Source: Acidobacteriota bacterium (GTDB lineage: Bacteria; Acidobacteriota; Terriglobia; Terriglobales; SCQP01). From it: a DNA stretch of 64,000 bases. Both the position numbers and the translations under genes were made by a program. The stretch covers positions 248,001 through 312,000 of the forward strand of contig JAKASR010000003.1 in assembly GCA_021818955.1 (NCBI GenBank), in the 5' to 3' direction. The notes beneath the pieces were generated by a model. It searched no databases. It was not told the origin of the DNA and saw only the letters and a program-made list of their open reading frames with translations. Of this stretch, positions 46,607 to 56,395 are shown piece by piece; positions within the stretch are counted from its first letter, which is position 1; each line of letters starts with the position of its first letter.

Positions 46607-49000
46607 CTATTGATGCCGGCTTTCGGCTTGCGGCGCGATGATGGGCGGCGGCTCGACGGTAATCGGCGCAGCCAAGGGCGCTTCGAGCGCCAGGCCGAGC
46701 ACATCATCCATGTTATTGACCAGGTGAATGGTCATTTGCGAGCGGATGGTTTCGGGGATTTCGCTGAGATCTTTTTCATTATCTCGCGGCAAGATCAACT
46801 GATAGATGCCCATGCGGTGAGCGGCCATCAATTTTTCCTTAACCCCGCCGATGGGCAGCACCTTGCCGCGCAGGGTAATTTCGCCGGTCATGGCCAGGTC
46901 ACGGCGCACGGCGATGCGGGTGAGCGCGCTGGTGATGGCGGTAGCGATGGTGATGCCGGCAGAAGGGCCGTCTTTGGGGATGGCGCCCTCGGGCACATGG
47001 ACGTGGATATCCAGATTGCGGTAGAAATCACGCGGCAGGCCCAGGGTATGGGCGCGCGAGCGGATATAGCTCATGGCGGCCTGGGCGGATTCCTGCATGA
47101 CATCGCCCAGCTTGCCGGTCAGGGTGAGCTTGCCTTTTCCGTCCATGAGGGTGACTTCGGTCCCCAGGATCTGGCCGCCGACTTCGGTCCAGGCCAGTCC
47201 GGTGGCGACGCCGATTTCATTTTTTTCTTCGCCGCGGGTGTCGCGGAACTTGACCACGCCGAGCAGCTCATTGACCACTTCGGGAGTGATCTGGACGGAG
47301 ACCTGCTTGCCTTCTTTCACCACGCGGCGGGCGATTTTACGGGCGATATTGCCCAACTCGCGCTCCAGGTTGCGCACGCCCGCTTCGCGGGTGTAGCCCT
47401 GAATGAGGGCGCGGAAGCCGGCATCGGTGTAGGACAAGTTTTTGGTGGTTAACCCGGCGGCGGCGCGCTGCTTGGGCCCGAGAAAGCGGCGGGCAATTTC
47501 GATTTTTTCCTGTTCGGTGTAACCGCTCAGGCGGATCACTTCCATGCGGTCCTGCAGCGGCTGGGGAATGGTGTGCAGGACGTTGGCGGTGGTCAGAAAC
47601 ATTACCTGCGAGAGGTCGTAATCGACATCCAGGTAATGATCCATAAAAGCCTTGTTCTGCTCGGGATCGAGCACTTCGAGCAGGGCGGCGGAAGGGTCGC
47701 CGCGGAAATCGACGCTCATTTTGTCAATTTCATCGAGCAGGAAAACGGGGTTGACGGTGCCCGCTTTCTTCATCATTTGCAGAATCTGGCCGGGCAGTGC
47801 GCCAATATAGGTGCGGCGATGGCCGCGAATTTCGGCCTCATCGCGCACCCCGCCGAGCGAGAGACGGACGAACTTGCGTCCGGTGGCGCGGGCGATCGAC
47901 ATGCCCAGCGAAGTCTTGCCCACGCCGGGAGGGCCGACAAAGCAAAGGATGGAACCGCGCGGGGTCTTCACCAACTGCCGCACGGCGAGGAATTCGAGGA
48001 TGCGCTGCTTGATGGTATCCAGCCCATAGTGATCCTCATTGAGGATCTCTTCGGCCTTGGCAATATCGCGCAACTCGGGCGAGCGTTTTTTCCAGGGCAC
48101 GGCCAGCATCCAGTCGATATAGTTGCGCGAGACGGTGGATTCGGCCGACATGGGCGGCATCTGTTCCAGCCGTTTCAGTTCCTGCATGGCCTTTTCGCGC
48201 ACCGGTTTGGGCATGCCGGCGGCTTCGATTTTTTTCTTCAGCTCGTCGAGTTCGCTTTTTTCACCGCGGCCCAGCTCTTTCTGGATGGCCTTGATTTTTT
48301 CGTTGAGGTAATACTCTTTCTGGGCGCGTTCCATCTGCCGCTTCACCCGGCCCTGAATGGCGCGATCCATGTTGAGTTTGTCGATTTCCAGCTCAAGCAA
48401 TTCGATCAGCCGTTCCAGGCGCGGGCCGGGCTCGAACAATTCCAGCAACTGCTGCTTTTCGGCGACCTCGAGGCTGAGATTGGCGGCAATGGTGTCGGCC
48501 AGGCGGCTGGGATCATCCACCCGCACCGCATTCAGCATGGTCTCGTAATTGAGCGACTGGTTGAGCTTGACGTACTGCTCAAACAGCGAAGTGACGCGCT
48601 GCACCAGCGGCTCGAGCTGGGGCGCTTCGGATTCGGGGCGAGGCGGGGCGGTGCGGACCACGGCGCGGAAAAAGCCCTCGTCCTGGCTGAGCGAGACCAC
48701 GCGGGCACGCTCCAGGCCTTCCACCAGCACGCGAATATTGCCGTCGGCCAGGCGCACGCTCTGGACGATGCTAACAATGGTGCCCACGGCGTGAATTTCT
48801 TCCGGCTTGGGCTCATCCACGCTGGCGTCATGCTGGGTGGCCAAAAATATCTTTTTATCCGAGGCCAGGGCCTCTTCCAGGGCCCGCACCGAGGACTGCC
48901 GGCCCACGACAAAGGGGGTCATCATGTGCGGGTAGATGACCACATCGCGGATGGGCATCATCGGCAAGCGACGGCTTTCCAGCTTTTCACGCGTAGACAT
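46607..49000 (-). CDS. lon: ATP-dependent Lon protease
   Basis: 797 residues, normal for LonA. The substrate-binding N-domain opens [20 protein letters not shown]. The AAA+ module has Walker [16 protein letters not shown] near 353-367 and [14 protein letters not shown] as Walker B. The protease domain has the catalytic Ser in [15 protein letters not shown] near 677 and the Lys in [15 protein letters not shown] near 720. It degrades misfolded and regulatory proteins in the cytoplasm. It is last in the run tig-clpP-clpX-lon on one strand, but the 139-bp gap from clpX suggests its own promoter. Confidence 0.97.
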   Translation of the reverse strand: MSTREKLESRRLPMMPIRDVVIYPHMMTPFVVGRQSSVRALEEALASDKKIFLATQHDASVDEPKPEEIHAVGTIVSIVQSVRLADGNIRVLVEGLERARVVSLSQDEGFFRAVVRTAPPRPESEAPQLEPLVQRVTSLFEQYVKLNQSLNYETMLNAVRVDDPSRLADTIAANLSLEVAEKQQLLELFEPGPRLERLIELLELEIDKLNMDRAIQGRVKRQMERAQKEYYLNEKIKAIQKELGRGEKSELDELKKKIEAAGMPKPVREKAMQELKRLEQMPPMSAESTVSRNYIDWMLAVPWKKRSPELRDIAKAEEILNEDHYGLDTIKQRILEFLAVRQLVKTPRGSILCFVGPPGVGKTSLGMSIARATGRKFVRLSLGGVRDEAEIRGHRRTYIGALPGQILQMMKKAGTVNPVFLLDEIDKMSVDFRGDPSAALLEVLDPEQNKAFMDHYLDVDYDLSQVMFLTTANVLHTIPQPLQDRMEVIRLSGYTEQEKIEIARRFLGPKQRAAAGLTTKNLSYTDAGFRALIQGYTREAGVRNLERELGNIARKIARRVVKEGKQVSVQITPEVVNELLGVVKFRDTRGEEKNEIGVATGLAWTEVGGQILGTEVTLMDGKGKLTLTGKLGDVMQESAQAAMSYIRSRAHTLGLPRDFYRNLDIHVHVPEGAIPKDGPSAGITIATAITSALTRIAVRRDLAMTGEITLRGKVLPIGGVKEKLMAAHRMGIYQLILPRDNEKDLSEIPETIRSQMTIHLVNNMDDVLGLALEAPLAAPITVEPPPIIAPQAESRHQ

Positions 49001-49139
49001 AAACGAGTATTACCCCGGCGCAAAGCGCCGACCTTACACTCCCATTGTATAAGTGATGAGGCCCGCGAGGGCAGCGATTCGCAAAAGGCGAGATTAAAAA
49101 TCGCGCCGCCAGCGTGCAGACGCAAAGCCGGAAGCGGCT

Positions 49140-50417
49140 TTAGCCGGCTTTTTCCATGGCCTGCAGCGCCACTTCGCGTTTTTTAACCATCTCGCGAGTG
49201 ACGACAAACTCCCGCACCCGTTTTTGAGCCGGAAGCTGATACATCAGGTCGAGCATCAGTTCCTCGAGGATCATGCGCAGGCCGCGCGCCCCCACCTTGC
49301 GCGCCAGCGCCTCAAGCGCAATCTCTTCGAGCGCATCCTCTTCGAAACGCAGCTTGACATTTTCGAATTCGAACAATTTCTGATATTGCCGCACCAAGGC
49401 ATTGCGCGGCTGGGTGAGGATTTGAATCAGGGCATGCTTGTCGAGATCGTCGAGCACGCCGATCACGGGCAAGCGGCCGATGAATTCCGGAATCAAGCCC
49501 GACCGGATCAGGTCGGCGGGCTGGACATGGCTCAAGAGCTCCGTATCGCGCAGCCCCTGGGCGGCCAACTGCTGCGGATCGGTCTCATCGGAGCGGAAGC
49601 CCACGGAGCGACGGCCCAGCCGCCGGGCAATGACTTTTTCCAGGCCGACAAAGGCGCCGCCGCAGATGAACAGAATGTTGGTGGTGTCCACCGGGGTAAA
49701 TTCCTGGTGGGGATGCTTGCGCCCGCCTTGCGGGGGGACATGCGCCACGGTGCCTTCGAGAATTTTCAGCAAGGCCTGCTGCACGCCTTCGCCGCTGACA
49801 TCGCGGGTGATGGAAGGGTTTTCGTCGCGTTTGGCGATCTTGTCAATTTCATCGATGTAGATGATGCCCTGCTGGGCGCGGGCGACATCGCCATCGGCGG
49901 CCTGCAACAGTTTCAAAATCACGTTTTCGACGTCTTCACCGACATAGCCGGCTTCGGTCAGGGTGGTGGCGTCGGCAAGCGCAAAGGGCACATCCAGCAT
50001 TTTCGCCAGCGTCTGGGCGAGCAGCGTCTTGCCGGTGCCGGTGGGGCCAATGAGCAGAATGTTCGATTTCTGCAATTCGACCTCGTTGCCGCCGGCGGCG
50101 CGGGTGCGATTCATATGCAGGCGCTTGTAGTGGTTGTACACTGCCACGGCAAGCTTCTTTTTGGTGCGGTCCTGGCCGATGACATATTCGTCGAGAAACG
50201 CCTTGACCTCATGCGGCTTGAGCAATTGAGTGACGCCCGTGGCGGCCGGCTCGAGCCGATCGTCTTCCAGAATGGAGTTGCACACCGCAACGCATTCATC
50301 GCAGATATAGGCGCGCGGATACTCATTGGGACTGGAGATCAGTTTCGCTACGGCGTCCTGGCTTTTATGGCAGAACGAGCAACGCAGCACTTCTTCTTGG
50401 CCATTCTTGCTTCGCAC
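49140..50417 (-). CDS. clpX: ATP-dependent Clp protease ATP-binding subunit ClpX
   Basis: 425 residues. The N-terminal zinc domain has Cys13, Cys16, Cys39 and Cys42 ([21 protein letters not shown]). AAA+ motifs are [18 protein letters not shown] near 130, [14 protein letters not shown] as Walker B, and [15 protein letters not shown] as sensor 2. The ClpP-binding loop region contains [20 protein letters not shown]. ClpX unfolds tagged substrates and feeds them to ClpP, encoded just upstream with a 237-bp spacer. The ATG at 50417 opens the typical MRSKNG start. Confidence 0.97.
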   Translation of the reverse strand: MRSKNGQEEVLRCSFCHKSQDAVAKLISSPNEYPRAYICDECVAVCNSILEDDRLEPAATGVTQLLKPHEVKAFLDEYVIGQDRTKKKLAVAVYNHYKRLHMNRTRAAGGNEVELQKSNILLIGPTGTGKTLLAQTLAKMLDVPFALADATTLTEAGYVGEDVENVILKLLQAADGDVARAQQGIIYIDEIDKIAKRDENPSITRDVSGEGVQQALLKILEGTVAHVPPQGGRKHPHQEFTPVDTTNILFICGGAFVGLEKVIARRLGRRSVGFRSDETDPQQLAAQGLRDTELLSHVQPADLIRSGLIPEFIGRLPVIGVLDDLDKHALIQILTQPRNALVRQYQKLFEFENVKLRFEEDALEEIALEALARKVGARGLRMILEELMLDLMYQLPAQKRVREFVVTREMVKKREVALQAMEKAG

Positions 50418-50573
50418 GTTGAACCCCTTCGGGGCTGGGGGAGGCCCCGGCCGGCGCGGCCATTCACCGCCGCCGCCGATTGCCGCCGGACTCCCGCGAC
50501 CTGATACGGGAACAAATGCCGGCGCCAGCCTGAACGACTTTGTCCGGCCCTTCCCTGCACATCTGAAAGAGCT

Positions 50574-50628
50574 CGGACCGACCCAACCAACCGAACCAAC
50601 CTAAACCGAGCCAACCTGAACCGAACTT
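50574..50628 (-). repeat. GGTT-rich short-period tract in the clpP-clpX spacer
   Basis: On the transcribed (minus) strand this tract is a run of GGTT, GGTTGG and TCGG units with a period near 7 bp. The plus strand shows the mirror AACC pattern. It contains many GG pairs separated by two or three bases, a pattern able to form two-layer G-quadruplexes in RNA. It lies within the likely mRNA between clpP and clpX. Confidence 0.6.
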
Positions 50629-50654
50629 CGCAACACTTACTTTCCACTACAAGC

Positions 50655-51314
50655 TCATTTATGTTTATAGATGATGTCATCTACAATGCCATAATCTTTG
50701 GCCTGTTGCGCGTTCATAATGAAATCCCGCTCCACATCACGCTCGACCCGTTTAATATCCTGACCGGTATGCTTGGCCAGCATTTGATTGGTAATCTCGC
50801 GCATGCGCAGAATTTCGCGCGCGTGAATATCGATATCCGTCGCCTGGCCGGAAAGCCCGCCCATGGAGGGTTGATGGATTAAGACGCGGGAATTGGGCAA
50901 GACGAAGCGCTTGCCGGCGGCGCCAGCGGCAAGCAGCAGCGCGGCCATGCTGGCGGCCTGGCCGATGCAGACCGTGGTCACGTCCGGCTTGATGAATTGC
51001 ATGGTGTCGTAGATGGCCAAGCCGGCGGTAATCGAGCCCCCCGGACTATTGATGTAGAGCCAGACGTCCTTTTCCGGATCTTCCGCGGCCAGAAACAGCA
51101 ACTGGGCGGTCACCAGATTGGCGATATTATCATCGATGGGCGTGCCAATGAAAATGATATTGTCGCGCAGCAGGCGGGAATAAATGTCGTAGGCGCGTTC
51201 CCCGCGGTTGGTTTGCTCCACCACCATGGGCACCAGCGCGGCCCGGGGTTCGCCATCCGAACCTTCACCCCACCGCCAGATCGGCTCATGGGCGTTGTAG
51301 TCAGCCGGCTTCAT
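50655..51314 (-). CDS. clpP: ATP-dependent Clp protease proteolytic subunit ClpP
   Basis: 219 residues. The catalytic Ser122 is in [16 protein letters not shown] and His147 in [16 protein letters not shown]; the Asp should lie in the [16 protein letters not shown] segment. The N-terminal axial loop is longer than in E. coli; [20 protein letters not shown] matches the normal mature start, so residues 1-30 may be a propeptide. ClpP forms the tetradecameric protease chamber for ClpX and for the ClpC encoded at 59 kb. Its start ATG overlaps the tig stop by 4 bp. Confidence 0.97.
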   Translation of the reverse strand: MKPADYNAHEPIWRWGEGSDGEPRAALVPMVVEQTNRGERAYDIYSRLLRDNIIFIGTPIDDNIANLVTAQLLFLAAEDPEKDVWLYINSPGGSITAGLAIYDTMQFIKPDVTTVCIGQAASMAALLLAAGAAGKRFVLPNSRVLIHQPSMGGLSGQATDIDIHAREILRMREITNQMLAKHTGQDIKRVERDVERDFIMNAQQAKDYGIVDDIIYKHK

Positions 51315-52606
51315 ACCTTCTCACCCACTACCGCGGGCTCGCGACCGGTCAAGCGGGCGAGCAGGCGGTCCAAAGTTTTTTGTTGACGCAACTGGTTACG
51401 CAGGCGATCCAGCGTGCCATTGCGTTCCAGGCGCGCGTAAATCTCAGCGGCATTCCGGTTGCCGGACTGGCGCTCGACTTCCGCGCGCAACTCCTCTTCG
51501 CTGACGGTAATCTGCTCCCGCTCGGCGAGGCGGTCGAGAATCAGAGCAGCTTTGACCTGATCGCGGGCCGGAGCTTCCTGCTCGCGGCGCAACGCATTCC
51601 AATCGAGCTGCAGCTTATCCAGGTCCACGCCTTGCTCCGCCAGCGAATGCAGGCCGCGTTCCAGCCGCAGGGCCGTTTGTTTTTCGACCAGCGAATCGGG
51701 AACCTGGAAATCGTGCCGGGCCAGCAATTGACCGATTAACTCCTGGCGCGCGGTTTCTTCCGCATGGTGAAGCTTTTCGGCTTGCAGGTCGGCGCATACC
51801 TTGGCGCGCAGTTGATCCGGGGTTTCCACTTCCGCATTCAGGCTGCGAACGAAGGCTTCATCCAATTCCGGCATTTTCCGGCGCTTGCGGCCGGTGATAT
51901 CGACTTTGAAGCGCAAAGTCTTGCCGGCCACCTGCTCGTGCGCATAATCGGCGGGATAGGTCAGGCTGAATTCGCGCGTTTCCCCGACGCGGGCGCCGGT
52001 AAGCTCGCGGGAAAACTCCGGCAAGGTATCGGGGTCGCCCAACTCAACCAGGGCTTCTTCCACATGCCGGGGCTCGGCCTCGCCTTCCATCCAGCGATCA
52101 TAACGGACCACGGCGGTATCGCCTTCGGACAGGGGTTCTTCCCCGGGTAAATCCTCCAAAGTAGAAGCGTGGCGGCGCAGGCTGGTCAGGGCGCGGTCAA
52201 TTTCGTCCTCCGCGACCGTCACCGGGGACAGTTCAACCTTCAAGCCTTCGGTCGAAAGCTCAAAGGGCGGCACTACTTCGAAGCTGGCCTTAAAGCGGAT
52301 GGGGGCACCATTTTGAAAGCTCAGGTTTTCAATCGCAGGCCGGGAGACCGGCTCCAGTTGTTCCCGCTCGAAAGTGGATCGCAGATAGGCGGGCACCATG
52401 CTTTGCACCACTTCATCCCAAATCTGCCCCTGATAGCGCTGCCGCACCAGGGAGAGCGGCGCCTTGCCGGGGCGAAAACCGGGAACACGAGCGCGGCGCT
52501 GCAAATCGCGGGCAATACGGTCATATTCCCGCTCCACTTCGCCAGCGGGAATTTCAACCTCAATTGCCTGTTTGCAATCAGCCGCGGTAGGCATAGCGGT
52601 AGACAT
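51311..52606 (-). CDS. tig: Trigger factor
   Basis: 431 residues with the three expected parts. The ribosome-binding domain contains the signature [20 protein letters not shown] near 33-52. The FKBP-type prolyl isomerase domain covers about 150-240 ([37 protein letters not shown]). The rest is the helical chaperone arm region. The protein binds nascent chains at the exit tunnel. It heads the tig-clpP-clpX set. The [20 protein letters not shown] start suits the family, and a second ATG at residue 5 is equally good. Confidence 0.95.
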   Translation of the reverse strand: MSTAMPTAADCKQAIEVEIPAGEVEREYDRIARDLQRRARVPGFRPGKAPLSLVRQRYQGQIWDEVVQSMVPAYLRSTFEREQLEPVSRPAIENLSFQNGAPIRFKASFEVVPPFELSTEGLKVELSPVTVAEDEIDRALTSLRRHASTLEDLPGEEPLSEGDTAVVRYDRWMEGEAEPRHVEEALVELGDPDTLPEFSRELTGARVGETREFSLTYPADYAHEQVAGKTLRFKVDITGRKRRKMPELDEAFVRSLNAEVETPDQLRAKVCADLQAEKLHHAEETARQELIGQLLARHDFQVPDSLVEKQTALRLERGLHSLAEQGVDLDKLQLDWNALRREQEAPARDQVKAALILDRLAEREQITVSEEELRAEVERQSGNRNAAEIYARLERNGTLDRLRNQLRQQKTLDRLLARLTGREPAVVGEKV

Positions 52607-52791
52607 AGTAGTTAAACCCGAGATCAGGGCAGGGCGAGTCTGGTTCCGTCCTTTACCAGGGGCAATGCTTGTGAAGCGGCTTTTGCACTTTGGTCCAAGC
52701 TCAAGGCATGGATGCCAGGAGAAGATTCCGTCAATAAATTATTCGATGAATTTCCTCCCGGCGCAACCATGGAAATGAACCTTAAAAATAA

Positions 52792-54024
52792 TTAAACAGC
52801 ACGAACCGCCAGGACGGCATTCAAACCGCCAAAGGCGAATGAATTGGATAAGGCGGTTCGTATTAGCCGCGGACGAGACTGATTGGGGGTGACATCGAGA
52901 TCGCAGTTGGGATCGGGGGCGGTAAAGTTGGCGGTGGGGGGCACGATTTGGTGACCGATTGCCTGCACTACGGCGGCCAACTCCAAGGCGCCGCTGGCGC
53001 CCATGGCATGCCCATGCATGGATTTGGTGGAACTGATGGAGACCTGCGCCGCAGCTTCGCCCAACAGTTCGCGAATGGCGGCGATTTCAATAGCGTCGTT
53101 GAGCCGCGTCCCGGTGCCGTGCGCATTGATATAGTCCACCTCCTGGGGGCGCACGCCGGCGGTGGCCAGGGCGGCGCGCATGGCTGACAGCGGGCCCTGA
53201 CGATTGGGCTGGGTAATGTGGCCGGCATCGGCGCTGGCGCCGTAACCGGCCAGTTCCGCCAGGATCGGCGCGCCGCGGCGGCGGGCGCTGGATTCGCGTT
53301 CCAGCACAAAGATGGCGGCGCCTTCGGCCAGCGACATGCCGGCGCGATCGGCGCTGAAAGGTCGGCAGGCACGCCGGGGATTCCCATTGGCCGGCGCCAG
53401 AACCCGCATACCCTCCCAAGCTTTAAAGACGCCGAAGGTGATGGGGGCATCGGCGCCGCCGGCAATCACCAAATCGACAATGCCGTCGCGCAGATAGCGC
53501 CAGGCTTCGCCCAGCGCATGCGTGGCCGAGGCGCAAGCGGTGGACAGGGTAAGACAAGGGCCGCGGGCGCCGGCTTCCATGCTGATATGCGCGCTGGCGG
53601 CATTCGTCATCATGCGGGGGATGCTAAACGGGTGCAGACGCGCCGCGTTCTGGCCATAGATTTGTTGAAAGGCGCGATCTTCGCTCTCGACGCCGCCCAA
53701 GCCGGACCCGGTAATGACGCCCACGCGTTCGGGAACAAACCAAGGCTCGAATCCGCCGTCCAGACCGGCAGCGGCCAAGGCATGGCGGGCGCAATAGAGC
53801 GCCAACTGGGCAAAACGATCGAGCAGGTCAAGTTGCTTTCCGAACAGCGGTTCGGGGTCAAAGCCGGGAATTTCACCCGCCACGTTGGCGGCCAGCGTGC
53901 CGGGATCGAAGCGGGTGATCGGGCCCAGCCCGCCTTCGCCGTCAACCAGCCGCCGCCAAAACTGGCGGCGATCCAAGCCGAGGCAGGAGATAACCTCGAA
54001 GCCAGAGATGACAATACGTTCCAT
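52792..54024 (-). CDS. fabF: Beta-ketoacyl-ACP synthase II-like
   Basis: 410 residues. The thiolase-fold Cys-His-His triad is visible: Cys near 164 in TLSTACASATHALGEAWRYL, His near 303 in YINAHGTGTRLND, and His near 338 in ISSTKSMHGHAMGASG. The C-terminus NSFAFGGLNAVLAV is typical. It extends acyl-ACP by two carbons with malonyl-ACP. It follows an ACP gene by 21 bp, and no other fab genes are close. It could serve a dedicated pathway as well as general fatty-acid synthesis, so the symbol denotes the family, not a proven role. Confidence 0.9.
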   Translation of the reverse strand: MERIVISGFEVISCLGLDRRQFWRRLVDGEGGLGPITRFDPGTLAANVAGEIPGFDPEPLFGKQLDLLDRFAQLALYCARHALAAAGLDGGFEPWFVPERVGVITGSGLGGVESEDRAFQQIYGQNAARLHPFSIPRMMTNAASAHISMEAGARGPCLTLSTACASATHALGEAWRYLRDGIVDLVIAGGADAPITFGVFKAWEGMRVLAPANGNPRRACRPFSADRAGMSLAEGAAIFVLERESSARRRGAPILAELAGYGASADAGHITQPNRQGPLSAMRAALATAGVRPQEVDYINAHGTGTRLNDAIEIAAIRELLGEAAAQVSISSTKSMHGHAMGASGALELAAVVQAIGHQIVPPTANFTAPDPNCDLDVTPNQSRPRLIRTALSNSFAFGGLNAVLAVRAV

Positions 54025-54045
54025 TAATTCAGCGTCCGCTACAGG

Positions 54046-54297
54046 TTACACCGCGGAAGCTTGTCCGAGCTGGCGTCGCAGCGCCTCAATCACCTGACCC
54101 ACGCTGGTCATCTCGCGCGCGACTTCGTCGGGAATGGTCAAGTTGTATTTTTCTTCCAGCGCGAAAACGATATTTACGCCATCCAGGGAATCGATTTTAA
54201 GTTCCTGGAACGTCGCATCCGGGCGGATCTTCTCCGGCGCCAGGCGCTGTTCCCGGGCGATGATGGCAATCACTTCCTCTGTCAACTGGTCCGGCAA
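54046..54297 (-). CDS. Acyl carrier protein
   Basis: 83 residues from a TTG at 54297, chosen because GGAGGGG lies eight bases upstream. The phosphopantetheine Ser37 is in LKIDSLDGVNIVFALEEKYN, and the four-helix pattern is intact (LTEEVIAIIAREQRLAPEKI; TIPDEVAREMTSVGQVIEAL). It carries the growing acyl chain as a thioester. The frame remains open to 54705 upstream, but that stretch overlaps the divergent polX gene and is not protein-like. It forms an operon with the following synthase. It may be a second, pathway-specific ACP. Confidence 0.92.
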   Translation of the reverse strand: MPDQLTEEVIAIIAREQRLAPEKIRPDATFQELKIDSLDGVNIVFALEEKYNLTIPDEVAREMTSVGQVIEALRRQLGQASAV

Positions 54298-54465
54298 AAC
54301 CCGTACCCCTCCATACAAACTTTTATGATACACGGAGCGGGAATCCCGCTGCCAGTCCCGGGCGATCCAGGGCAGCCGCGGCGGCCGGACAAAAGCTGCC
54401 GAGGATATGCAAAGCGGCAAAAAAATCGCGCCGGGATAATCCGCTTGTGAATCAAAATATAACCG

Positions 54466-56367
54466 ATGGAAAACCGCGATCTGGCCCGGCTTTTGCGAGA
54501 AACCGCCGACCTGATGGAAATCGCCGACGAAGACAGCTTTCGCATTCGCAGCTATCGCCGCGCCGCCGACGCGGTCGAGACCTGCTCCCAACCGATTCGG
54601 ATTTTGGCGGCGGAGCCCAAACGGCTGCTGGAAATTCCTGGGGTCGGCAAAGGCATAGCCGCGCATTTGACGGAAATGGTTTCGACCGGACGCTTTTCCG
54701 AACATGAAAAGCTGCTATCGCAGTATCGACCGACGATGCTGCAACTGTTACAAATTCAAGGGCTGGGGCCGAAAACCATCGCCTTAATCTGGGCGCGACA
54801 CAAGGCGTCCACGGTGGAGGAAGTCGAAGCGTTGGCGCGGGAGGGTAAACTGCGCGAGCTGCCGCGCATGGGCGAAAAAGCCGAACAGAAGATTCTGAAA
54901 GCGATTACCGCCTGGCGGGCCATGAGCGGCAGGTTTTTATTGGAGGAAGCCCGGCAGGCGGCCGGGCAGGCGCTGGCCCGACTGCGCGAAATCGCCGAGG
55001 TGGAACAGGCCGCGGCCGCAGGCTCGCTGCGCCGGGGAAAAGAAACGGTGGGCGATCTCGACCTGCTGGTCGCCGGGCGCCGACTGCAAGGCGCGGCGCT
55101 CACGGCGGCGATCGACCATTTTCTGGGTTTCCCCGGCATCGTCGAGATTTATGGCCGGGGAGAGAGCAAGCTTTCCGTGCGCTTGCACGCCGGACTGCAA
55201 ATTGACGTGCGCTGGCTACCGCCGGAAAGCTTCGGCGCCGGCTTGCTGTATTTCACCGGATCGAAAGCGCACAATATCGCCCTGCGCGGGCGGGCGCTCA
55301 AAGCCGGCCTGAGCTTAAATGAATACGGGCTCTCACCGCTGGAAACGGCGCCGCCGGGCAAGTCCAAAGCCCCAGTCGCCGCGCCGACGCCACGCACCCT
55401 CTCCACTAAAGCCCGCCGCCCGGAAGACGCCCCCTCCGGCGGACTGCTTCCGGCCGGGGCGGCGGAAGTAGCGGCGGAAGCCCGCATTTACCATGCGCTG
55501 GGGCTGGAATGGATCGCGCCGGAGTTGCGCGAGGATGCGGGCGAAATCGAAGCCGCCGCCACGGGGCACCTGCCGCGGCTGGTGAGCGAAGCCGATATTC
55601 GCGGCGATTTGCACATGCATACCACCGCCAGCGACGGGCGCTGCTCGATTGAGGCCATGGCGGATGCGGCGCTGGCGCGCGGCTACGAATACATTGCCAT
55701 CACCGATCATTCGGCCTCGCTCGCGATGGTCCAGGGCCTAGACGAGCGCCGCATGCTGCAGCAATTGAAGCGCATCCACGCCGCCGATGCGAGTTATCGC
55801 CAAGGGCGGAAGCCGGCGGGCGGCGGGCGCGAGCGGCCGTTGCGCATCCTGGCCGGCATCGAAGTGGACATCCTCGCCGACGGACGGCTGGATTTGGCCG
55901 ACGACGTATTGGCTCAACTCGATCTCGTGATCGGCAGCATTCATTCCCGCTTCGACCAGGCGCCGGAAGCCGTCACGGAGCGCCTGCTGCGCGCCATCGA
56001 GCATCCGGCGCTGCACCTGCTGGGACATCCGTCCGGGCGCATCCTGCTGCGGCGCGAACCGATCGCGCTGGATTTTGAAACCATCTTGAGCGCCTGCGCG
56101 CAGCACGGCGTGACGCTGGAAATCAATGCCGCGCCCGACCGGCTGGACTTGCACGATCGCCACGCCCGGCGCTGCCGCGAAGCGGGCGTGAAAATCGCGA
56201 TTAACACCGATGCGCATCATCCCCGGCATCTGGAACTGCTGCCCTACGGTCTGGCGATGGCGCGGCGAGGCTGGCTGGAAGCCAAAGATGTGCTCAATAC
56301 GTTACCGGCCGAAGAGCTGCTGACAACGCTGCAACATCAACGCCGAGCGGCGGGCGCGCATTCCTAA
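54466..56367 (+). CDS. polX: DNA polymerase X family protein with PHP domain
   Basis: 633 residues. The helix-hairpin-helix region is LLEIPGVGKGIAAHLTEM near 50-68 and LLQIQGLGPKTIALIW near 95. The nucleotidyl-transferase palm has GSLRRGKETVGDLDLLVAGR near 185-205, with the metal Asp pair DLD. A 45-residue Pro/Ala-rich insertion interrupts the polymerase domain between NEYGLSPLE and ARIYHALGLEWIAPELRED. The PHP phosphoesterase domain follows with RGDLHMHTTASDGRCSIEAM near 380, EVDILADGRLDL and VIGSIHSRFD, and TDAHHPRHLELL. Bacterial PolX fills gaps in base-excision repair and has 3'-5' exonuclease from PHP. It is divergent from the ACP operon. Confidence 0.95.
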   Translation: MENRDLARLLRETADLMEIADEDSFRIRSYRRAADAVETCSQPIRILAAEPKRLLEIPGVGKGIAAHLTEMVSTGRFSEHEKLLSQYRPTMLQLLQIQGLGPKTIALIWARHKASTVEEVEALAREGKLRELPRMGEKAEQKILKAITAWRAMSGRFLLEEARQAAGQALARLREIAEVEQAAAAGSLRRGKETVGDLDLLVAGRRLQGAALTAAIDHFLGFPGIVEIYGRGESKLSVRLHAGLQIDVRWLPPESFGAGLLYFTGSKAHNIALRGRALKAGLSLNEYGLSPLETAPPGKSKAPVAAPTPRTLSTKARRPEDAPSGGLLPAGAAEVAAEARIYHALGLEWIAPELREDAGEIEAAATGHLPRLVSEADIRGDLHMHTTASDGRCSIEAMADAALARGYEYIAITDHSASLAMVQGLDERRMLQQLKRIHAADASYRQGRKPAGGGRERPLRILAGIEVDILADGRLDLADDVLAQLDLVIGSIHSRFDQAPEAVTERLLRAIEHPALHLLGHPSGRILLRREPIALDFETILSACAQHGVTLEINAAPDRLDLHDRHARRCREAGVKIAINTDAHHPRHLELLPYGLAMARRGWLEAKDVLNTLPAEELLTTLQHQRRAAGAHS

Positions 56368-56395
56368 GGAATTTTTCAGCGGCGCGGGACCAGCT

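Noticed and set aside
47573-49186. A 537-codon antisense frame across lon
   Set aside because: Phe/His-rich mirror of lon codons; no start context and no family features.
54298-54705. A long N-terminal extension of the acyl carrier protein
   Set aside because: It overlaps polX on the other strand, and the ACP core is complete from TTG 54297 with a strong ribosome site.
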